Source: Nectonema munidae (lineage: Eukaryota; Nematomorpha; Nectonematoida; Nectonematidae). Taken from it: a stretch of DNA of 64,000 nucleotides. The notes beneath the pieces are model-generated. The model saw only the letters and a list, made by a program, of their open reading frames with translations. It was not told the origin of the DNA and made no database searches. Shown piece by piece: positions 55,482 to 64,000 of this stretch. Numbering within the stretch: position 1 is the stretch's first letter; the number at the start of each line of letters is the position of its first letter. Made by a program: the position numbers and the translations under genes. The DNA lies in the NCBI GenBank assembly GCA_030549495.1, contig JAUIRK010000121.1:851235-915234 (forward strand), read 5' to 3'.

Positions 55482-56999
55482 ATGTCTAACGATTCTAATT
55501 CTCAGTGTTCCACTATTCTGAATTATCTCAGTGATTTTTGTAACTCTTATGAAGAAAGAAATATGGAAAGAGTTTTGGAACTTTATCAGGAAGAATTTCC
55601 TAATTTATGTTCACAAGTAGTGGAGGCTTGGCCACAACCACTAGATTTAAAGATGCAAAATGTATTTTCCGAAAGTAATTTTTTGCTTTTGTACAAGGAA
55701 ATTTTCTATTCGGATTGTTTGTTTCGTTTAAAATGGATAAGTCTTGAAAATCTTAGCGAAGCCTATTATATTTTCCAAGAAATTTTCCCAATTTTGTATA
55801 AAAATTTTCTTGAACTCATGGTGCCTTATGAGTGGTTGTGGAATTTGGTTGATCACATGATTGACACTTTTGCTCTGTTTTGTCAGTACCGGCGGCATTT
55901 ATTCTTTTCCGACGATGAAGCTTCCTCACAAGAAAGAAAAAAAGTTTTAGAGAGTGATATCTGGCAAATAAGTTACATTTTAGACCTCGTACAACAGTTC
56001 ATCTCTTTACAAGCGGATAAAGACGATATCGAGGAAAATAGCGCCGAAAATTTATACATAAAGGCATTGAGCTCCTACTTTTTGATAGCTAAAATTAAAA
56101 TAAACACGTACTTAGGAAACTTTGCTCTTGCCGTTATTGACGCTGAAAACATAAAATATGAGTATGAAGAAGATTTTCCTTTTGTTCCACTTGCAAGATA
56201 CTCTTTCCACTACCTTCTTGCTTTCAACTATCTCATGCTTCGCAATTTCGCCGCCTGTATCAAGCACTGCGTTTTTTTTCTGCAGCACTTTATCACGAAT
56301 CAACGCCAGTTGGATGCCTGCTTGTTCGTTGTAGATGAAAGTAACCTTTTGCGTAAGAAAGTTCTCTCCATCATGGCCATCTGCCATTACTTCTATCCTC
56401 ACAATATTGAAGATGTTGCAATTGTTTCCCAAATAAAAGATTCCCTGAGCGGAGACGCTTTACTTCTCCTCATAGAAGAATCGAGAAGTAGCGGTGGGGA
56501 TGAGATGAGTTCGTATGTCATGAAACACTTTAAGGATTTGTTTGATAGCTTTGCCCCATCGTTGATCTCTCTTCCTCAAAATAACAGATTCTTGAAAAAT
56601 TCAGATGAAGATGTTCTCCAATTTTACATGCAACAGTTTTTGGCTGACATGAGCAATATTTGTCTTGTTCCTGTTATTCGAAGTTATTTACGTGCGTACA
56701 AAACCTTGTCTTTATCAAAGCTTTCTCTTATGTTGAATACCAGGGAAGAGGAGGTATTGCAGTACCTCTTGGCCTACAAGTACTTTTTAAATGGAAATTT
56801 AAATTTAAGCCATAATAATTTAAGCCCTTTCCCGCTTCCTTTGTCTGAAGTAGATTTTGTCATTGATCACGTTAATGTTATTCACACTTTAGATGAAAAA
56901 CCTGCTGAAAATTATGCAGAGTTCTTTCTTGACGCTTCTTATAAATTTGATGCGATTTCCAAAAAAGTTAAAGATCTTGAAAGTTACTTTGTAGTCTAA
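55482..56999 (+). CDS. EIF3L: Eukaryotic translation initiation factor 3 subunit L, divergent
   Basis: A 505-residue intronless ORF. The start is the first ATG of the frame, just after the acceptor-like site. eIF3L is a PCI-domain subunit of eIF3, which binds the 40S ribosome in translation initiation. Matches to the family: LLLYKEIFY at 68-76 (human LILYKELYY), VPYEWLWNLVDHMIDTFALF at 114-133 with QYR (human [24 protein letters not shown]), and the C-terminal SEVDFVIDHVNVIHTLDEK (human SEVDFYIDKDMIHIADTK), with AEFFL close to the end. Length is 505 against 564 in human; the missing part is mainly the disordered N-terminus. Divergence is clearly higher than in SEC63 here. It may be a fast-evolving orthologue or a paralogue. 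Confidence 0.82.
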   Translation: MSNDSNSQCSTILNYLSDFCNSYEERNMERVLELYQEEFPNLCSQVVEAWPQPLDLKMQNVFSESNFLLLYKEIFYSDCLFRLKWISLENLSEAYYIFQEIFPILYKNFLELMVPYEWLWNLVDHMIDTFALFCQYRRHLFFSDDEASSQERKKVLESDIWQISYILDLVQQFISLQADKDDIEENSAENLYIKALSSYFLIAKIKINTYLGNFALAVIDAENIKYEYEEDFPFVPLARYSFHYLLAFNYLMLRNFAACIKHCVFFLQHFITNQRQLDACLFVVDESNLLRKKVLSIMAICHYFYPHNIEDVAIVSQIKDSLSGDALLLLIEESRSSGGDEMSSYVMKHFKDLFDSFAPSLISLPQNNRFLKNSDEDVLQFYMQQFLADMSNICLVPVIRSYLRAYKTLSLSKLSLMLNTREEEVLQYLLAYKYFLNGNLNLSHNNLSPFPLPLSEVDFVIDHVNVIHTLDEKPAENYAEFFLDASYKFDAISKKVKDLESYFVV

Positions 57000-57021
57000 C
57001 TTACTACTTGACGTTCTATAA

Positions 57022-57027
57022 AATAAA
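57022..57027 (+). terminator. Poly(A) signal of eIF3L
   Basis: AATAAA, 22 nt after the stop codon. Confidence 0.65.
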
Positions 57028-57614
57028 ACCTCCTTCATCCTATTCCTTCTTTTCTTTTATAAGACTCATGAAATTTCAATTTTGACTTCTTATTTTACTG
57101 TCTTTCTGTCTTCTTTAGATAATTGTTTATTTTTTAAAACGAAATCTCTCGCTGCGTTATTTTCGCTCTACATTTTGTATATTATTAATTTATAAAAAAT
57201 TCCATTGACGAGTCTCTTGAATTTTATATCGAAATGATTTCAGGTTTATACATTTTTGGTTAATTTGCATTGTTTATCAAGTATTGAAAAGAAAAAGGCA
57301 TACCTTCAATTTCCCAATATTTTTTAAATGTTTTCAAATTTGGACTGCAAAAACTAAGCAAATTTTAAATTTTTTCTTATATCTTTCAAAAATTTAAGCG
57401 TAAAAAAGGAAGATAAGAATAAATTTAAGAAAATATGAGATAAATTTAAATGAAGGAATTCATTTTTTTTAATTGAAAATTAAATTAATTTTTTGTTCCA
57501 TTTTATTAAATTTAATCCATAATAAACGGTTTTGATTTTAAAGCGAAATATTTTTCCCAAGCCCTGCTATTTTAATACATGGTCGCTATTCTATATTCTC
57601 CTGTCTTTTTTGTC
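57028..57614. other. No feature seen
   Basis: AT-rich sequence between the eIF3L 3' end and the TTAA element. Confidence 0.5.
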
Positions 57615-57959
57615 TTAACCCTATTAGTGCTGGGGGGCGTAAAACGCCCCCCTTCACTAAAAAATTAATTGTAGAAAATTGGCTGAATCATATCCCTTCA
57701 AATTTTGTGACTTTTCCTAAAATCGCTAGCTGCATCTTTTGAAACCATTTTCATGGTAGTTGAATGACCCATTCATGTCCAAAACTGTCAATCAAAATCA
57801 AAAATTAAAATTTTTCAGCAAAATTTTGACATTATCTGTACTTAACCTTATAACTTAGGATCTATATTATAACTATTATAATACACTGAAAATTTATAAT
57901 TATATACAGTTTGTAACGCAAACACTTTATATATTTAATTTTTTTCAATAATCATGGCT

Positions 57960-59520
57960 ACTTTTTAGAAAATGTCAATTAATTGATCAAAAATATATCT
58001 AATAAAATATACCTTCAAATTTTACATAAAATATATGTTTTTATACTAAATCGGTCATGCTGTTTTGTTGTTGTTGTTGTCTACCAACAACTTTTCATTG
58101 TGGACTCATTTTTTACATTTAGGATTTGAAAATACCTATAAGTATAATCAAATTTGCGGTTTACTTCTGAAAATTGGATTGTTTGGAAAAGTGGATTGCT
58201 GTTTTCATTTGTGGCTCATTTTTTACATTTAGGATTTGAAAATACCTATAAATATTAATCAAATTTGCGGTTTACTTCTGAAAATTGTCTCCAAAAACGT
58301 TCCTTCACATTTTACATAAAATATATGCGTTATACTAAATCGGCCATGCTGGTTTCATTTCTGGACTCATTTTTTACGTTTAGGATCTGGAAATACCAAT
58401 AAGTGTTAATTAAATTTGCGGTTTAATTCTAAAAATTGTCTCCAAAAACATTCATTCAAATTTTACAATGAAATATATGTTTTATACCAAATCAACCATG
58501 CTGTTTTCATTCCTGAACTCATTTTTCACATTTAGAGGTTTTAAAATATCAGTCAAAATTTGCGGTTTACTTCTAAAAGCTATCTCCAAAAATATTCTCT
58601 CAATTTTAGATGAAATATTTGTTTTTATACCGAATCGATCATGCTGTTTTCATTTTTGAACTCATTTTTTACATTTAGGATTTGAAAATACCTATAAGTA
58701 TAAATCAAATTTGCGGTTTATTTCTGAAAATTGTCTCCAAAAATATTCTCTTGAAATATATGTTTTTATAACAAATCAATCATTCTGTTTTCATTTCTGA
58801 ACTCATTTTTTACATTTAGGATGTGAAAATACCTATAAGTGTTAACCAAATTTGCAGTTTACTTCTAAAAATTGTCTCCAAAAACATTCATTCAAATTTT
58901 ACAATTAAATATATGTTTTTATACCAAATCAACCATGCTAGTTTCATTTATGGACTCATTTTTTGCAGCTTGAATTTGAAAATACATATAAGTATCAATT
59001 AAATTTTCGTTTAGTTCTAAAATTTGTTTTTATAGCAAATAGATCATGATGATTTCATTTCTGAACACAGTTTTCGCATTTAGAGGTTTTACTGCTAGTG
59101 TCAATCAAATTTTCAGTTTATGTCTGAAAACTATATCCCAAAATATTCTCTCTAATTTTACATGAAATATATGTTTTTATACCAATTCGACCATGATAAT
59201 TTTTATTTCTGAAATCATTTTTTGCATTTAGAGGTTTTAAATGTCTGAAAGTGTCCATCAAATTTTCGATTTACGTCTAATGTCTACAGAAATATTTTTA
59301 AAATTTAAATAAAATATCTGTTTTTATGCCAAATGGAAGATGCTGGTTTCATTTTTGGACTCAGGTTTGGCATTTATGGTTTTAAAATTTCTGAAAGCTT
59401 GAATCAGATTTGCGGTTTACTTCTAGATACTGTCTTCAAAAAAATAAAATATGTGTTTTATACCAAATCGATTATGCTTATTTTATTTTTGTACTGGATT
59501 TTGGATAATACGGTTAAAAA
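57960..59520 (+). repeat. Satellite array 1
   Basis: Units of about 141-153 bp marked by AAATTTGCGGTTTA (near 58149, 58261, 58412, 58558, 58707, 58848, 59001 in variant form), with AAATATATGTTTTTATACC and TTTTCATTTCTGAACTCATT. One spacing is only 112 bp, a partial unit. The units diverge toward the right end. Confidence 0.85.
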
Positions 59521-60280
59521 ATATCTCGAAGTGGCAATTGAATTAGTAATGTATGCCTGAAAATCAGTTCTGTAAAAAAATTTCAAAAAATGGCTGTATA
59601 TTAGGTATATAGTAAAAATATACCTTTTTTTTTTGTATATTTTGGCTTATAATACTTTCTACAATCATCTTGAGTATGAAATATTTATTAAAAAAAAATA
59701 AAACGTATAAAATCTTTTGAAAATTTGTATGAGAGAAGGAACCAAGTTGAAAACTAATTGAAAAGAGAACATGTGATCAAAACAAATAATTTAAAAAAAA
59801 TATGTATCTTTACTAAATGGAAGATCTACCATGTTCTAATGAACTAGGAAGTGGTTTAATTATATACTTCAAAAAAGAGTTCCTCTTTTACAAATGAAAA
59901 ATATTTAAATCTATAGCTTATCATCTAGGATTACAGTTAACATTTAGCTAAGATGGGTAGGAAATCTGAAAATTTAGAATAGGTCAGATTTATCAAAAAT
60001 GGCACAGATGCCAATATGTGAGAATTTGGTCACTATCAAGATATTTTTAATTTAAATTGAATTTGTCCATCTTTTTCCTTTTGCGTCAAAGAGATTATTT
60101 TTTAGATGAAGAACGTGGACAACTTTTTGTAATTGAACAATCAACATCACGAATTCATCAGAAAAAAACCTTTGAAATGAGATTGGTTGACAAATATTCA
60201 GGCCTGAGAGGTAAAAAGTAATTTTATCGTTATAAAAAAATTTTCGAACACACATTGAAGAATATAAATTTCTAATGAAA

Positions 60281-60367
60281 AAAGATGAAAAGGCTACCAA
60301 GAAAGGATCATCATAAAATGAATAAAGATGAAAAAGGCTACCAAGAAAGGATCATCATAAAATGAAT
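60281..60367. repeat. Direct duplication of a 44-bp unit
   Basis: AAGGCTACCAAGAAAGGATC, within a 43/44-bp unit, occurs twice head to tail at 60281-60323 and 60324-60367, at the border of the core block. Confidence 0.8.
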
Positions 60368-60464
60368 ACCAAAATTACATACTGTAAATTATAATATGAC
60401 GTAGAGACTACGAGCCGATAACGAATTTGTAGCTAAAAAGATGGAGATCCTATCGAGTTACATA

Positions 60465-61214
60465 CAGGCCCGTGGCTAGGACTTTTCAATTGGAAGGGCT
60501 GGAAAAATTTTGGGGGGGGGGGGCTAAAAAGAAATCATTTTAGAGAAATCCTTTGTTTAGTTCATTTGCTTTTTTCCAGTTAGAAAAGCCATTCAAAGTG
60601 AAAGCTGTGTCTCTTTGATTAATTTTGGCAAAAAGTCTACAGTGAAAGCAAAAAGCAGCGTCTTTCATGACTGAATATTCAAGCCAAGAATATAAATTGT
60701 ACCAGTTTTTGTGAAATGAACGTGAATCCAAATTTTTTGGAAAATTTATAATTGGACAGGATCTACTGTCTTTATTCAAATCAGTGATACTATTATCTTC
60801 AACATCATTTTCACAACATACTTCTTGATGTTCTTCTCGAAACTTTTTGGCAGGAATTAAATCAACAATCAATTGTTGATTTAAACATAAAGCAGGAAGA
60901 AAACTGAGAATTTATTTTTCAATTTTTGTTTAAATATAAAAATACTTTTAATATATGAAATTTAAAAAACCGCTTGTAGCCATTGCAAAACTTTGACAAA
61001 AAAAAGATAGTTTTTTAATTAAAAAAGACGTGAATAAAAGGTAAATAATATTGGATAAAACCTTAATTACAGTCATGTCGCATTAGACAGGGTCATAAAA
61101 TAAAGGTAAAAATCCTATGCTATGAAAACAAAGTTGAAGAAGAAATATATAAGGGGGGCTTTCTATCTTAGTTAGGGGGGCTTAGCCCCCTTGCCCTCTC
61201 TGTCTACAGGCCTG
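60465..61214 (-). mobile_element. hAT derivative keeping the transposase N-terminus, nested
   Basis: 750 bp with tips CAGGCCCGTGG and the complement of CAGGCCTGTAG, flanked by an exact gttacata (60457-60464, 61215-61222). A G run at 60513-60524 and GGGGGGC runs at 61155-61185 lie near the ends. It interrupts the satellite-bearing element, so it is younger than that element. Confidence 0.88.
60540..60872 (-). pseudogene. hAT transposase N-terminal part (TTF-type zinc finger)
   Basis: 110 residues with RSFHKNWYNLYSWLEYSVMK followed by DAAFCFHCRLFAK and LNGFSNWKKANE, the TTF-type zinc-binding region at the start of ZMYM1-like hAT proteins. Open to its stop, with the rest of the transposase missing. 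It complements the C-terminal remnant at 38594-39339, which belongs to a different copy. Confidence 0.78.
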
Positions 61215-61329
61215 GTTACATAAGTTGCTGTAAAATGAAATATTTTGAGTGAATTAAACACCTAAAGTTGGTTTATTAAATAAATTAAGAAAATAATTAC
61301 CAGAGAAAACTGCAAGTAGAAGTTATTTT

Positions 61330-62350
61330 TATGTTTATATATTTGACATTGATTTACAGGTTTAATCGATTTTTTGACAGGTTTTATTGATTTCATAAAA
61401 AATGAACATCACCATTAAATTCTGCTTACTTGAAATGTATAAAAAACTTTAAAAAATTTTAATTTTGACATGGGCTCTCATATTTAAATTATTTTGTCAG
61501 GTTTGACTAATATTTATAATAAAAAAAAGGAATATAACCAGTAAACATAGCCTACTTGAAAATGGGTATATGTGTGTAAAATGCCATACACGGTAAACTT
61601 CATAACTTCCCTATACTTTCTATTAAACGTAATTCTCTAATTCAAAAAACCGTGCCTGATCCTTTCTTTTTGGGATAAATCAATTTTTTGACAGTTTTGA
61701 TTGATTTTTATAAAAAAAAATGAATATCACCACTGAATTACGCATGCTTAAAAATAGGTATATATGTGTAAAAAACTTTATATTATTACTTAGATAAAAA
61801 GTTTCTTTTTAAGATGAGCTGTCATATATAAATCAATGCTTTGATAACTTTAATTGATTTTTATAAAAAAAATGAATATCACCGCTGAATAGCATGCTTG
61901 AAAATGGGTGTATATCTGTAAAAAACATTTTATAATTATTTAGATAAAAAGTTTCTTTTTTGAGATGAGCTGTCATATGTAAATCACTTTTTTGACAGGT
62001 TTGAATAATTTCCATAAAAAATGAATATCACCACTGAATTCAGCATATTTGAAAATGGGTATACATGTGTAAAAAACTTTATATACTTATTTAGATAAAA
62101 AGTTCTTTTTTGAGATGAGCTGTCACATTTAGATCAATTTTTTGACAGGTTTGATTGATTTTCATAAAAAATGAATATCACCACTGAATTCAGCATATCT
62201 GAAAATGGGTATACATGCGTAAAAAACTTTATTTAAATAAAAAGTTCCTTTTTGAGATGAGCTGTCAAATATAAATCAATTTTTTGACAGGTTTGATTGA
62301 TTTTGATAAAAATGGACATCACCACTGAATTCAGCATAGTTGAAATATAT
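61330..62350 (+). repeat. Satellite array 2
   Basis: About seven units of roughly 150 bp, marked by TTTTTTGACAGGTTTGATTG (61370, 61498, 61683, 61837 variant, 61987, 62137, 62281) and TTGAAAATGGGTATA. The same unit as 18830-19520, in the same orientation on the plus strand. Confidence 0.85.
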
Positions 62351-62871
62351 ATGTAACATCAAAAATATTTATAAAAACTTATTAATATCTGAGAAAAATA
62401 GGGCGGGCACTTTACGCCCCCCCCCCCAGCATTTGAGCGGACAAATTTTACCTAGCACTAATAGGGTTAAAGCTGATGGCCATCCTTTATTTCACTCTTT
62501 CCATTTACGTTATTGCCTTCCCCTTTTCTCTTTCCTTCTAATTTGATTTTCATAATTTTATGCAATAGTCTTCATCTCTTTCCCTTTATTAATGCCCATT
62601 TCATACTAAGCGACCCTTTTTTGAAGTTTTTGCGATATTTTGACGTTCTTTTTTCTTATGTAACTCCTGTCATTCATTTTAGGCTTCGAATAAAATCTTC
62701 TTGTCCATAAGGACCAGTTTGTGCTCTGGTGCAAACATTTAATACTCTGCATTTCCTTAATATAAATTCTGCTGCACATCATAAAATTAATTTCTAATTT
62801 CCTACGATCGCTTTCATAACCAGTAATTCTTGTTTTATTTATTTTTGTTTTTTAATCCTAAGCAATTTAGT

Positions 62872-63113
62872 ACAATAGTGCTTTGAGATTGGCTATAAGA
62901 TTTTTAACATGATATATTATCAATAGTAAAAAAAGTACAATGCTTTGAGATTGGCTATAATATTTTTAACATGAAATATTATCAATAGTAAAAAAATTAC
63001 AATGCTTTGAGATTGGCTATAAAATTTTTAACATGATATATTATCAATAGTAAAAAAAGTACAATGCTTTGAGATTGGCTATAAGATTTTTAACATGATA
63101 TATTATCAGTAGT
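62872..63113 (+). repeat. 62-bp tandem repeat, nearly four units
   Basis: GCTTTGAGATTGGCTATAA starts at 62880, 62942, 63004 and 63066, an exact 62-bp period with very few differences. Recent amplification. Confidence 0.95.
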
Positions 63114-63178
63114 GCACTCAGAACACTAAAAGCTGACCCATTGAAATCATATACATACATGTGTGTTTCTTCATTTAA

Positions 63179-63260
63179 CCCTTAATACCCCCAAAATCTA
63201 GACCCATTAAATGTATCTCAGAGTCCTGCGGGGACCCCGAAATTCCACGTTACCCGATGG
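63179..63260. mobile_element. Possible piggyBac-type left end
   Basis: TTAA (63175-63178) followed by CCCTTAATACCCCCAAAATC. Resembles the TTAA-CCC end at 57615. The opposite end is not visible before the window stops. Confidence 0.35.
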
Positions 63261-63747
63261 GAGACATTCTTTCCGTTTTGAAGCTTTTTCCGTAATCGGG
63301 CAAGAAATAATTCTAGCAGTACAAACTAATAATTAAAACAGGAAACATACAAAATAATTTTTATGGACCTTATTGTATTTTTTAGTATATAAGATTATCC
63401 ATAAACAGTGTAGATAAGTATAATCACATGGTTGCAATTTAAGTTCTTCAAAAAGACATTGTTATTTGTTTATGACTATTCTTGATTGTGTTAAACACTT
63501 TGTTTTGGTATTTTAATTTATTAGAGGTGTTATAATTTTTTACTGTTTTAACATATCTATAAACTATGTTAAAACCCAAGGATAAATGTGATTATTGGAA
63601 AACTTTTTTATCATTATGATAGTATTAATCAGTTTATCAAAGACCAAAAAAATAATTTTTTAGCAATATTTATTCCAAAATTTAAAAAATAAAAAAAATA
63701 AAATTAAAAAAAAATAAAATTTTTTTTATAATAAAATTTAAAAGTTT
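63261..63747. other. No gene seen
   Basis: AT-rich, with long A and T runs at 63680-63740. Confidence 0.45.
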
Positions 63748-64000
63748 GAGTGCTTGCATGTGGTTAAGTCCACCCTGTTTGTGCCTGCCTGTGTTTGAGT
63801 GCCTGCCTGTGTTTAAGTGCTCCCTTTTCTCCTTGCCCTCGTTGTTTGTCTGAATGTGTTTGGATGCTGCCTGTTTATTTAGTGCTCGTTGTTTGTTAAT
63901 GCCTGTGTTTGAGTGCTCTCTGTTTGTAACTGCCTGCGTTTGAGTGTTACCTGTTTGCGCCTGCCTGTGTCTAAGTGCTCGCTGTTTGTGTCTGCCTGTG
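63748..64000. repeat. GC-richer minisatellite, runs off the window
   Basis: Imperfect units of about 25-30 bp made of TGCCTGTGTTTGAGTGCTC and CTGTTTG blocks, about nine units to the window end. Clearly different in composition from the flanking AT-rich DNA. Confidence 0.8.

Larger units (their letters stand above)
57619..62466. mobile_element. piggyBac-type non-autonomous element filled with satellite arrays
   Basis: 4,848 bp flanked by TTAA (57615-57618, 62467-62470) with inverted ends CCCTATTAGTGCT. TTAA duplication plus CCC ends is the piggyBac signature. Just inside the left end is a GC hairpin, GGGGGGCGTaaaACGCCCCCC, and the right end has a matching G/C-rich stretch. Order inside: subterminal block, array 1 (about ten 148-bp units), core block (59525-60330), a nested hAT element, array 2 (about seven 150-bp units). 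No transposase is present. Confidence 0.82.

Overview
The window is AT-rich (by eye about 70 per cent), repeat-dominated nuclear DNA from an animal. Three protein genes are readable from end to end: SEC63 (ER translocon J-protein), a RAD51D-like recombinase paralogue, and a divergent eIF3 subunit L. All three lack introns inside the coding region. Nothing in the window names the species. The mix of MULE, hAT, piggyBac, CR1/Jockey-like LINEs and tRNA-derived SINEs with a very AT-rich background fits an invertebrate; a crustacean such as a parasitic copepod is my guess, at low confidence.

Layout. 1-4.8 kb: a small hAT MITE, one small candidate gene on the minus strand, otherwise gene-poor. 4.8-11.5 kb: a MULE (Mutator-like) DNA transposon with about 480-bp terminal inverted repeats and an exact 9-bp target duplication. 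It carries two convergent coding remnants, a MULE transposase and an OTU-protease-like ORF, and has a nearly intact LINE nested inside. 13.5-17.5 kb: MULE, LINE and OTU fragments and a SINE. 18.0-21.3 kb: an element built of roughly 150-bp tandem arrays. 22.9-26.4 kb: RAD51D-like and SEC63, head to tail on the minus strand. 26.4-46.6 kb: a mosaic containing three copies of one long repeat family (the third inverted), several hAT derivatives with exact 8-bp target duplications, MITEs and SINEs. 46.6-53.5 kb: a fossil retroelement that is visibly more GC-rich, split by a piggyBac-like insertion, followed by a LINE fragment. 55.5-57.0 kb: eIF3L. 57.6-62.5 kb: a TTAA-flanked piggyBac-type element whose interior is satellite arrays. 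62.9 kb to the end: a 62-bp tandem repeat and a GC-richer minisatellite running off the window.

Host genes together. SEC63 and RAD51D-like are separated by 183 bp. All three genes, and the small candidate gene at 583-846, have a TTTTTAG acceptor-like site 1 to 26 nt before the ATG. This would fit trans-splicing (or a 5'UTR intron), and SEC63 to RAD51D could be an operon-like pair. That is an inference from the sequence, testable with RNA data.

The most unusual items are the MULE with an OTU-like second ORF in MuDR-like convergent layout, the piggyBac-type element carrying satellite arrays and its rearranged relative at 18 kb, and the shared acceptor-like site at gene starts.
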